DNA of 38,771 nucleotides from Bacteroidetes bacterium UBA1947 (GTDB lineage: Bacteria; Bacteroidota; Bacteroidia; Chitinophagales; Chitinophagaceae): NCBI GenBank assembly GCA_002336915.1, contig DDET01000041.1, forward strand, positions 78,246 to 117,016, given 5' to 3'. A program made the translations under genes and the position numbers. Below are positions 24,925 through 32,590 of this stretch, piece by piece. The notes beneath the pieces were generated by a model. The model did not search any database and was not told the DNA's origin. It saw only the letters and a list, made by a program, of their open reading frames with translations. Positions within the stretch are counted from its first letter, which is position 1. The number at the start of each line of letters is the position of its first letter.

Positions 24925-26001
24925 CTATATCACCTGTTTTTTATGCACATTGGCCATATCTGCAGCCAGCATTTCTTTTATAATTGCCTCAAGTGTATAC
25001 ACAGGCTCCCAGCCCAATTGTTTTCTTGCCTTTGTTGCATCGCCTATCAATACATCTACCTCGGTAGGCCTGAAATAATTCCTATCCACTTCCACTACTA
25101 CATCTCCTGCTACCAATTTACAGGCTTCGTTTGTAACCTTAGTTACTACCACCTTCTCCGCTTCGCCCTTTCCCGTAAATGCCACTTCGATCCCCGCATA
25201 GCCGAAAGCCATTTTTACAAAATCCCTTACCGATGTGGTAATACCTGTAGCTATTACATAATCTTCCGGATCGGGCTGCTGCAGCATCAGCCACATTGCC
25301 CTTACATAGTCCTTTGAGTGCCCCCAGTCGCGCTGTGCATCCAGGTTGCCCAACCATAGCCGCTCTTCCAGCCCGGCCACTATTCTTGCTATGCCCCTTG
25401 TTATCTTCCTGGTCACAAAGGTCTCTCCCCGTACGGGACTTTCGTGGTTAAACAGTATACCGTTGCAGGCAAACATCTTATAAGCCTCGCGATAGTTGAT
25501 CGTTATCCAGTGTGCATATAGCTTGGCCACCCCATATGGCGAACGTGGATAAAATGGCGTTTGCTCGTTTTGCTTTTCACCTGTTGCCATGCCATATAGC
25601 TCCGATGTGGAGGCCTGGTAGAATTTGGTTTTATTTTCAAGGCCCAGCAGGCGTATTGCCTCCAGCATCCTCAGTGTTCCCAGTCCGTTCACATTGGCCA
25701 CATATTCCGGCAGGTCAAAACTGGCCAGCACATGGCTCATGCCTGCAAGATTATATATCTCGTCGGGTTGTATTTTCTGTATAATGCTCGTCAGGCTCAG
25801 TGAATCGCTCATATCGCCATAGTGCATAATCATTTGCCTGTTCAGTACGTTCGGGCCTTCATACAGGTGGTCTATACGGTGTGTGTTAATAAGCGATGTG
25901 CGCCTTTTTATACCATGCACTTCATAGCCCTTCTCCAGCAGCAGCTCCGTAAGGTAAGCGCCGTCCTGCCCTGTAATGCCCGTTATTAAAGCCTTCTTCA
26001 T
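24925..26001 (-). CDS. gmd: GDP-mannose 4,6-dehydratase
   Basis: A 358-residue cytosolic SDR enzyme that makes GDP-4-keto-6-deoxy-D-mannose from GDP-D-mannose. Diagnostic segments: ALITGITGQDGAYLTELLLEKGYEVHG at the N-terminus, YNLAGMSHV, FYQASTSELYG (Ser/Thr of the active site), PRSPYGVAKLYAHW (Tyr, Lys) and the long Gmd loop LFNHESPVRGETFVTRKITRG; the loop has V where E. coli has R. FRPTEVDVLIGDATKARKQLGW is the typical C-terminal segment. It lies 6 nt after cysC and before fcl, giving a direct path to GDP-L-fucose. Confidence 0.96.
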   Translation of the reverse strand: MKKALITGITGQDGAYLTELLLEKGYEVHGIKRRTSLINTHRIDHLYEGPNVLNRQMIMHYGDMSDSLSLTSIIQKIQPDEIYNLAGMSHVLASFDLPEYVANVNGLGTLRMLEAIRLLGLENKTKFYQASTSELYGMATGEKQNEQTPFYPRSPYGVAKLYAHWITINYREAYKMFACNGILFNHESPVRGETFVTRKITRGIARIVAGLEERLWLGNLDAQRDWGHSKDYVRAMWLMLQQPDPEDYVIATGITTSVRDFVKMAFGYAGIEVAFTGKGEAEKVVVTKVTNEACKLVAGDVVVEVDRNYFRPTEVDVLIGDATKARKQLGWEPVYTLEAIIKEMLAADMANVHKKQVI

Positions 26002-26007
26002 TTTGTG

Positions 26008-26748
26008 CTATACATGTTTTATGTTGTTCCACATCCGCTCATGAAGGTAATATAGTATCACCTTGCTCACCAGGTCCAGCCCGCCTATACCTAGCGATAC
26101 CGAGACCTCCTGTGTAAAAATATAAGAGATGGCAATAGTGGCCAGGCTACCGAAAAAGCGATAGGATATTGCCTTCATCACACTCTTCTTATGGCTGTCC
26201 TTTGCCTTATAGTTCTTTGTATGCCCCGGCAATTGCCGCAGTATGAAATCAGCAAGCATCTTTGTTGCCGTCTCTTCGTTCATCTTGTCCGAGTCTATTC
26301 TCAGGTCCGGTGATTCCGGGCGGTCAAAGGGATCATTTACGCCTGTCAGGTTGTTCACCCTGTTGGGGTCGCCTTCAGGCAGCATTGCCTTTTTGTATAA
26401 GCCCTTCGTATCCCGTTTCACCAATTCTTCGATGCTGCAGTCTATGAACACGGTTTTCACATGCTTGTATTTCGTAGCTATCTCCCTTCTTACATCTTCA
26501 TATGGGTTTATTGCCGACAGGAATACGATCACACCATGCTCCGAGAACTTACTGGCGATGAAGGCCAATCTCCTGATATTTTCCTTGCGGTCTTCTTTGC
26601 TGAAGCCAAGATCTTTGCATATCTCCTTACGGTACTCGTCACCGTCTATCACTTCCACATCGTAGCCCTTCTGTAATAATACAGCCTTTACCTTGCCCGA
26701 TAAGGTAGATTTACCTGCCCCTGAAAGCCCGCAAAATTGTATTATCAT
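26008..26748 (-). CDS. cysC: Adenylylsulfate kinase fused to a DUF2061-like membrane domain
   Basis: A 246-residue protein. Residues 1 to about 178 are APS kinase, which phosphorylates APS to PAPS: P-loop GLSGAGKST at 7-15, DGDEYRKEICKDLGFSKEDRKENIRR, IVFLSAINPY and the KGLYKKAMLPEGD loop. From about 182 an extra segment HKKSVMKAISYRFFGSLATIAISYIF...LYYLHERMWNNI matches the DUF2061 small membrane domain with two hydrophobic stretches. The fusion should tether PAPS synthesis to the membrane. It is first in the cysC-gmd-fcl operon and divergent from cysDN. Confidence 0.92.
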   Translation of the reverse strand: MIIQFCGLSGAGKSTLSGKVKAVLLQKGYDVEVIDGDEYRKEICKDLGFSKEDRKENIRRLAFIASKFSEHGVIVFLSAINPYEDVRREIATKYKHVKTVFIDCSIEELVKRDTKGLYKKAMLPEGDPNRVNNLTGVNDPFDRPESPDLRIDSDKMNEETATKMLADFILRQLPGHTKNYKAKDSHKKSVMKAISYRFFGSLATIAISYIFTQEVSVSLGIGGLDLVSKVILYYLHERMWNNIKHV

Positions 26749-26885
26749 TATTAATGTTCTAAGAGGTATTCAAATTATCCTAAGGCATCCCGGCATCGCC
26801 CCGCGGTTTCGCCTATTGTATTATCTTTACGACCACATAAAAATATAGTATTTATACACAGGTTGTGTGTTCATAAATATATAAA

Positions 26886-27779
26886 ATGGACTACTTAGAT
26901 ATCCTTGAAGCTGAAGCAGTATATATTTTTCGCGAGGTAGCCGGGCAGTTCAAACGGCCTGTGTTGCTATTCTCGGGTGGTAAGGATTCTACGGTGTTGA
27001 TACATCTTGCGCTCAAGGCATTCTACCCTTCCCCTATACCTTTCCCTGTAATGCATATAGATACCGGCCACAATTTTCCCGAAGCACTGGCTTTCAGGGA
27101 TGAATTGATCAAAAAAATCAATGCAAAGCTCATAGTGCGAAAGGTGGTGGATACTATACGGGAAAAGAACCTACCTGATCCGCAGGGTAAATTTCCAAGC
27201 CGCAACGCACTACAGTCTTATACCTTAATGGGCGCCATACAAGAGTTTGAATTTGACGCATGCATTGGCGGCGGCCGCCGCGATGAGGAGAAAGCACGGG
27301 CCAAGGAGCGCATATTTTCCTTCCGCAATGCCTCGGGCGCATGGCAGCCGCATAACCAACGACCCGAGATATGGGACGTATATAACGGCAGGATACACCA
27401 AGGTGAGAACGTGAGGGCATTCCCCATCAGCAACTGGACGGAACTGGATGTATGGAAGTACATACAGCGCGAAAAGATAGAGCTGCCTTCCATCTACTTT
27501 GCACATCAACGATCATGCATTGTTTTCAACAAGCGTCTTGTGGCTATATCGCAATACGTGAACCCCGACGAAAATGATGAGATAGTAACTACCACGGTAC
27601 GCTATCGCACTGTGGGCGACATGACCTGCACCGCCGCCATAGAATCGACAGCAGGAACAATAGAAGATATAATAACCGAGCTCGAAGCCTCGCTCATTAG
27701 TGAGCGTGGCGCCACCCGTATAGACGACCAGGTATCGGACGCAGCAATGGAGGACCGGAAACTAAAAGGATATTTTTGA
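26886..27779 (+). CDS. cysD: Sulfate adenylyltransferase subunit 2
   Basis: A 297-residue N-type ATP-PPase that forms APS from sulfate and ATP together with CysN. The PP-loop SGGKDS lies at residues 30-35; MHIDTGHNFPEALAFRD and FDACIGGGRRDEEKARAKER are CysD hallmarks, and the C-terminal LKGYF ending is typical. Length fits the family (E. coli 302). cysN follows after 10 nt. There is no cysH, cysI or cysJ in the window, so the APS made here is more likely to go to PAPS and sulfation through the divergent cysC. Confidence 0.96.
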   Translation: MDYLDILEAEAVYIFREVAGQFKRPVLLFSGGKDSTVLIHLALKAFYPSPIPFPVMHIDTGHNFPEALAFRDELIKKINAKLIVRKVVDTIREKNLPDPQGKFPSRNALQSYTLMGAIQEFEFDACIGGGRRDEEKARAKERIFSFRNASGAWQPHNQRPEIWDVYNGRIHQGENVRAFPISNWTELDVWKYIQREKIELPSIYFAHQRSCIVFNKRLVAISQYVNPDENDEIVTTTVRYRTVGDMTCTAAIESTAGTIEDIITELEASLISERGATRIDDQVSDAAMEDRKLKGYF

Positions 27780-27789
27780 TCTCATAACG

Positions 27790-28995
27790 ATGGACTTACT
27801 CAGGTTTACTACAGCAGGCAGTGTTGACGACGGCAAAAGCACTTTGATAGGCCGCCTGCTCTATGATACGGGCAATATCAAAACAGATATACTCGAAACC
27901 CTTTCGGCAGAAGGTGGTATCAACCTCGCCTACGTAACCGATGGACTGCGCGCCGAACGCCTGCAAAAGATAACTATTGATGTAGCCTATAAATACTTCT
28001 CCACACCCAATCGCAAATTTATTATCACCGATGCCCCCGGGCATTTCGAATACACCCGCAACCTCGTTACCGGTGCATCTAACGTGGATGTGATGATCAT
28101 ACTGATAGATGCTCAGAATGGCATTACTGCACAGACCCGCAGGCACTCCATGGTGGCTTCTTTCTTACGGGTGGGCAAGGTCATCGTTGCCATCAATAAG
28201 ATGGACCTCAGCAATTTTTCGCAGCAGGTATATGACAACATTAAGAACGCATACCTGCAGATAGCTGCAAAGCTCAACATCAGCAACATCAGTTTTATCC
28301 CCGTTAGCGCCCTGAATGGCGACAATGTCACTTCGGCATCTGCCAATACTCCATGGTATGATGGCCCAACGATACTGGAACTGCTTGAATCATATGTAGG
28401 GCCCACGCATGCATATGCACACCTGCGGCTTTCGGTACAATGCACAATAGATGGTGCTGAGACAGGCTATGCAGGCAAAGTGCTATCCGGCACACTAAGC
28501 ACAGGCGACAAAGTAATGGTGCACCCGTCGCGAAAGGAGGGCCTGGTTAGCAAGATCATTCATAACTATGACACCGTTACCGAAGTACATGCTCCCTGCA
28601 ATGTCTGCATTTATTTGGATAACAATATTACACTGCAGAGAGGTGATACCTTATCTCATGCACATGATACACCACTATATGGCAATGGTTTTGAGGCCGC
28701 ACTATGCTGGATGGATGCAAAGGAAAAACTGGATTCAGCCAAAACCTACCTGTTACGCATCAATACCGCTGAGGCTCGCTGCACGATACCATCAATAGCA
28801 CACAAAATAGATATTGACACACTTGAAAATTATACGGAAAATGCCCCACTCGAGGCTAACCAGTTCGCCACGGCACAAATAAGAACCCTCGATGAAATAG
28901 CCTGGGACCATTTCAGCTCGGTGCCCGAAAATGCAAGAGGCGTCATCATTGACCCGGACACTAACAATACAGTTGCGGCTTTTATTGTCAGGTAA
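27790..28995 (+). CDS. cysN: Sulfate adenylyltransferase subunit 1 (GTPase)
   Basis: A 401-residue EF-Tu-like GTPase that drives CysD. G1 TAGSVDDGKSTLIGRLLYD starts at residue 8, G3 ITDAPGHFEYTRN is near 80, and G4 INKMDLSNF is near 138; two beta-barrel domains follow. At 401 residues it is somewhat shorter than E. coli CysN (475) and has no fused APS kinase, consistent with a separate cysC. Transcribed with cysD. Confidence 0.95.
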   Translation: MDLLRFTTAGSVDDGKSTLIGRLLYDTGNIKTDILETLSAEGGINLAYVTDGLRAERLQKITIDVAYKYFSTPNRKFIITDAPGHFEYTRNLVTGASNVDVMIILIDAQNGITAQTRRHSMVASFLRVGKVIVAINKMDLSNFSQQVYDNIKNAYLQIAAKLNISNISFIPVSALNGDNVTSASANTPWYDGPTILELLESYVGPTHAYAHLRLSVQCTIDGAETGYAGKVLSGTLSTGDKVMVHPSRKEGLVSKIIHNYDTVTEVHAPCNVCIYLDNNITLQRGDTLSHAHDTPLYGNGFEAALCWMDAKEKLDSAKTYLLRINTAEARCTIPSIAHKIDIDTLENYTENAPLEANQFATAQIRTLDEIAWDHFSSVPENARGVIIDPDTNNTVAAFIVR

Positions 28996-29030
28996 CAAAC
29001 CTGTCAACCAGTCAACTTATCAATCTATCA
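28996..29030. repeat. Short degenerate ATCAAC/GTCAAC repeat
   Basis: The spacer between cysN and the convergent lipoprotein gene consists of repeated units such as GTCAAC, CAGTCAACTTATCAA and TATCAACTTAT. This is low-complexity spacer sequence; I see no hairpin strong enough to call a terminator. Confidence 0.5.
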
Positions 29031-29032
29031 AC

Positions 29033-29446
29033 TTATTTCTCCGCCACCGCTCCCGTTATATCCAGCGCTACGGACATTGTACCTTTCGGCTTCTTCATCT
29101 TTACTTTAAATTCTGTGGATGAATTGGGCTTCACAAGGTCATTAATTATTTTGGTGTCCTTCTCTATTACTGAGCCGCTCTTGTCACTGAAGGTGATACG
29201 TACTTCCACATCTTTAAATGTTGCCAGCGTTGCGCTATTGCTTATAGTGCCTTCCACTACTTCCTTGTTCATGAGGTTAGTATGGCTGTCACCGTTCACT
29301 TTCAGGAATTTCAGCGGGTTGCTGCGCTCCATATCGGCCAGCGATTCTTTCTTGTGCTCATACTGTGCCGAGGGGCGCTCTTTATTTGCCGAGTCGCAGG
29401 AAAATAGGAGAAAGGGCAATAAAACGAGGAAATAAATGCTTCTCAT
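29033..29446 (-). CDS. Small lipoprotein with FxLYD-like domain
   Basis: I chose the ATG at 29446 (MRSIYFLVLL) over an in-frame ATG at 29467, because it gives a compact lipoprotein signal and because a TATATTTG promoter-like box at 29472-29465 overlaps the earlier start. The lipobox LLFSC with acylated Cys lies near residue 17. The mature part of about 120 residues has a linker and then a beta-sandwich domain with VEGTISNSATLATFKDVEVRITF and VKPNSSTEFKVKMK, resembling FxLYD-type domains. Probably an envelope lipoprotein of unknown role. Confidence 0.75.
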   Translation of the reverse strand: MRSIYFLVLLPFLLFSCDSANKERPSAQYEHKKESLADMERSNPLKFLKVNGDSHTNLMNKEVVEGTISNSATLATFKDVEVRITFSDKSGSVIEKDTKIINDLVKPNSSTEFKVKMKKPKGTMSVALDITGAVAEK

Positions 29447-29464
29447 TTTGCTTATATTTATTGT

Positions 29465-29472
29465 CAAATATA
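29465..29472 (-). promoter_or_regulatory. TATATTTG -7 promoter element
   Basis: On the minus strand TATATTTG matches the Bacteroidota -7 consensus TAnnTTTG exactly, 18 nt before the chosen lipoprotein start. The -33 position (TATT) is poor. It supports the start at 29446. Confidence 0.35.
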
Positions 29473-29568
29473 TTAGGAATAAGCGGATTAAAATATACAG
29501 GTTCGAATTAGTAAATTTAGTAGCTACTATGTCACAACGGCTTCAACATCTAATCGCTGAACAAATAT

Positions 29569-30447
29569 ATGCCCTTCAAGACAAACCGTGAAACACTTTG
29601 GAACAGGCTGGTAGGCAGCCATGCCGAGTTCTCTATGGAAAACAGGACCTTCAATTCTGTTGGTGTGCTCACCCTCATCATGCTCATCTTTCTCCTGGTG
29701 GCCAATCTCATCGTTGCGCTTTTCAAGGTAGTAGCAGTGGTGCTGGTGCTGATCGTGATACAATCCGGTATACTGTACCTTTCGCGGGTGCGGAAGAAAA
29801 TGCAGGCCGGAGTGGCCATATATGCAGTTGCAAGCTACCTGGCCATCATCGTGAACTTCTTTCTCAACTCCGGCATCAACGGGCCGGGGATATTTTTCTT
29901 CTTCCTCACCTTCCCTTTTCTTATTACCATTACCCCGAAGTCGAGGCATTTACTTTGGGCCTTATTGCATGGCTGCATTGCCATAGGCCTTATCATTAGC
30001 CAGTACCTGCAGCCCGCCTGGGTACCTTATACCTACAGTTCCATACCCGACCGTTTCACTGACATTGCTTTGTCTTATGTCATTACCATACTATTCATCT
30101 ACTACATTACTGTATACCTGCGCAATCACTATGACTATGAAAAGCGGCTTGCCGAAAAGCATGCCCAGTCGATAGAGCAGCAGAAGACGCAGCTGGAAGC
30201 CGCGCTGGAAGAGGGCCGGCTGCAGGAGGAGAAGATAAGGCGCAAGAACGAATCCCTGATGAAGATTGCCCATATACAAAGCCACGAGATGCGCGGGCCT
30301 GTTACTTCCATTATGGGGATCATGAACATCATTAAAGAAGAAGGTTCTAATGTACCCAAAGAGTACCTGCTATACCTCGAGGAAGCGGTGAAAGAACTTG
30401 ATAATAAGATACATGATATCGTAAAGCAAACGAGGGACTTGTCGTGA
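29569..30447 (+). CDS. Membrane protein with HisKA-type phosphoacceptor helix, no ATPase domain
   Basis: A 292-residue protein. Residues 30-185 contain five to six membrane helices, 188-228 form a charged coiled coil (EKRLAEKHAQ to EEKIRRKNE), and 230-290 resemble the dimerisation/phosphoacceptor domain of histidine kinases with His239 in the H-box SHEMRGPVTS. The ORF stops right after the second helix; no N, G1 or G2 box of a HATPase_c domain follows in any frame of the next 190 nt. It may be a phosphorylation partner, a decoy, or a remnant of a kinase. No response regulator is adjacent. Confidence 0.72.
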   Translation: MPFKTNRETLWNRLVGSHAEFSMENRTFNSVGVLTLIMLIFLLVANLIVALFKVVAVVLVLIVIQSGILYLSRVRKKMQAGVAIYAVASYLAIIVNFFLNSGINGPGIFFFFLTFPFLITITPKSRHLLWALLHGCIAIGLIISQYLQPAWVPYTYSSIPDRFTDIALSYVITILFIYYITVYLRNHYDYEKRLAEKHAQSIEQQKTQLEAALEEGRLQEEKIRRKNESLMKIAHIQSHEMRGPVTSIMGIMNIIKEEGSNVPKEYLLYLEEAVKELDNKIHDIVKQTRDLS

Positions 30448-30642
30448 TGCCTCCTGCTAATTCAACTTACTGCTTAAAACAACCTCCTCTCCACACATCT
30501 TAAACAATTGGCATAATCTTGTCCAGCCTGCTTATCCAGACCGGCGACCAGCGCAAAAATCATACCATGTTAATTATAAGCCAATTGGCAAATGATTGGC
30601 TATATGGGCGACTACCTTTAGTGCAAACAAATAAATATCTGG

Positions 30643-32514
30643 ATGATGAGAAAACTACATTATTTAGCGTCAATTGCCTTATTGCTTTCGCCAACTTTGA
30701 GCTTTGGGCAAGCTCCTGCCCTGGGCCTTACGGCCAGTTTTGTATTGTACACAACTAACGGTGCCGTGTTAAATACCGGCATCACCCATCTTACGGGCGA
30801 TGTGGGTACCCAGGTGGGTTCCAATACCGGCTTTGGCAATGTTAACGGCATAATGCGCAGTAACGACAATGTTACCCTGGCTGCTGTGAACGACCTGCAG
30901 CATGCCTATATGCAACTGGACACCATAACGGCCACCGATACACTGGGGCTTCTATTGGGCAACGGCGATACTATTGAGCCAGGCATCCACTATATACCCG
31001 GTAACGCAGTGCTAAGCCAAACACTGGTGCTCGATGCACTTGGAGACACGAACGCCGTGTTTATATTCAGGACAGCCGGTGGATTTTCGTCTAATCCTGC
31101 GGCACAGGTAGTACTGGCCAACGGCGCCGTGGCATGTAATGTTTTCTGGAAGACAGAAGACGTGGTAAGCCTGGGAACCAATACCATCCTGAAGGGGACT
31201 ATAGTAGCCAATAACGCCGCAATAAATATGGCTACTGGCACCAACCTGGAGGGCAGGGCCCTTTCAATAAGCGGGGCTATTTCCATCAATGGCATCACGG
31301 GGCATATACCTTCGGGTTGCGGAAGCCCAATACTGGCCGGGCCTGCAGCACCTGCGCTGGGCTCAATAGAATGCTATGCTATCTTCTCCAGTGTTGGCCC
31401 GGTTGATGATGATGGCAACAGCCATGTAACAGGCGAGATAGGCACAAACCTGGGCTCTACCACCGATTATGACCCACTACTGGTGAACGGCACCATACAC
31501 CCCGGCCCCGACCCTTCCACCATCGCTGCTGCGGGCAGCCTCGGCACTTTATACTCCTACCTTTACAACCTTGTTCCCGATATACAATTAATGGCACCCC
31601 AGCAGCTTGGCAATGACCTGGTGCTTACGCCACATACCTATTTTATGGGCGCCGCGGCCCATCTTACCGGCACGCTGTACCTTGATGCAGAGCACAATCC
31701 CGATGCGATATTCGTCATCCAGATAGCCGGTGCCTTAACTACGGAGACGTTCTCGAGAGTGGTACTCATGAATGGCGCGCAGGTAAGCAATGTATACTGG
31801 GGAATAGGCGGTGCAGTCTCGATAGCCGACTCCTCAGCATTCATAGGCACTATAGCCTGTACAGGCGCCATTGCCCTGCAAATAGGCACCTCGCTTGAAG
31901 GACGCGCGCTCACCGAGGTTGGTGCAGTAAGTACCGTACAGAATACAGTTACCATTCCACCTACAGCATGTGCACCGCTTTCTGTGAGCTGGCTCAGCTT
32001 CACCGGCGCACTTGTGCAAAATAAAGCGCTCCTGGAGTGGACAACCACTAACGAAATGAATAACGGTTTCTTTACCCTGGACAAGAGCAAGGACGGCAAA
32101 AAATTTGAGACCGTAACTACAGTGGACGCTTCAACCGGGGGAGGGACACACTATTATTCTTTTACAGACCCCCAGGCCTATCCATACTACCGCATAGCGC
32201 AAACGGATAACAATGGACAGAAATCTTATTACCGTGTTATAAAGCTCAACCTGCCGCAAACCAATGCAGGTAATGTAGCCAGTCTTTATCCTAATCCCTT
32301 CAGCGGTTCGCTGACTATAAGCATTGATGATGCATCGGCCGACAACAGCAGCGAACTGGGTATCTATAATGTATTTGGAACACTGGTAATGAGCAAAACC
32401 ATCACGCAATCTTCAACTACTTTCAATACAAGCCTTCCCGCAGGTGTGTATTACTATAAAGTAGTGGGCAAAGACCAAAAGATACAATCGGGTAAATTGA
32501 TCTCGATAAAATAA
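30643..32514 (+). CDS. T9SS-secreted protein with two DUF3494 ice-binding-like domains
   Basis: A 623-residue secreted protein; the start is at 30643 or one codon later. The signal peptide ends near SFGQ (residue 23). Two DUF3494 (ice-binding protein type) beta-solenoid domains follow at about 28-225 and 243-445. Paired motifs are LTGDVGTQVGS/VTGEIGTNLGS, NAVFIFRTAGG/DAIFVIQIAGA, CNVFWKTEDVVSLG/SNVYWGIGGAVSIA and LEGRALSISGAIS/LEGRALTEVGAVS. Residues 450-545 look like a fibronectin-like domain ending in YYRVIKLN, and the last 75 residues (ASLYPNPFSG to the end) are a T9SS type A sorting domain. Such domains bind ice or serve in adhesion. Confidence 0.9.
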   Translation: MMRKLHYLASIALLLSPTLSFGQAPALGLTASFVLYTTNGAVLNTGITHLTGDVGTQVGSNTGFGNVNGIMRSNDNVTLAAVNDLQHAYMQLDTITATDTLGLLLGNGDTIEPGIHYIPGNAVLSQTLVLDALGDTNAVFIFRTAGGFSSNPAAQVVLANGAVACNVFWKTEDVVSLGTNTILKGTIVANNAAINMATGTNLEGRALSISGAISINGITGHIPSGCGSPILAGPAAPALGSIECYAIFSSVGPVDDDGNSHVTGEIGTNLGSTTDYDPLLVNGTIHPGPDPSTIAAAGSLGTLYSYLYNLVPDIQLMAPQQLGNDLVLTPHTYFMGAAAHLTGTLYLDAEHNPDAIFVIQIAGALTTETFSRVVLMNGAQVSNVYWGIGGAVSIADSSAFIGTIACTGAIALQIGTSLEGRALTEVGAVSTVQNTVTIPPTACAPLSVSWLSFTGALVQNKALLEWTTTNEMNNGFFTLDKSKDGKKFETVTTVDASTGGGTHYYSFTDPQAYPYYRIAQTDNNGQKSYYRVIKLNLPQTNAGNVASLYPNPFSGSLTISIDDASADNSSELGIYNVFGTLVMSKTITQSSTTFNTSLPAGVYYYKVVGKDQKIQSGKLISIK

Positions 32515-32534
32515 ATTACCGAAGCAAGGAAAAG

Positions 32535-32573
32535 AAAAAAAGCAGCGGCGCAAAATTGCGCCGCTGCTTTTTT
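32535..32573. terminator. Bidirectional terminator
   Basis: Perfect inverted repeat AGCAGCGGCGCAA (32541-32553) and TTGCGCCGCTGCT (32556-32568) with a 2-nt centre, flanked by an A run on the left and a T run on the right. It lies between two convergent genes ending at 32514 and 32591 and can terminate both. Confidence 0.92.
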
Positions 32574-32590
32574 ATGATCATCAAATTCTA

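Noticed and set aside
24634..25317. A 227-codon plus-strand open frame over fcl and gmd
   Set aside because: It is antisense to two well-supported enzymes; Cys/Tyr/His-rich translation is typical of a shadow frame.
30579..30601. AGCCAAT/ATTGGCT inverted repeat upstream of the DUF3494 gene
   Set aside because: Short arms in AT-rich sequence with no matching site elsewhere in the window; not enough to call an operator.
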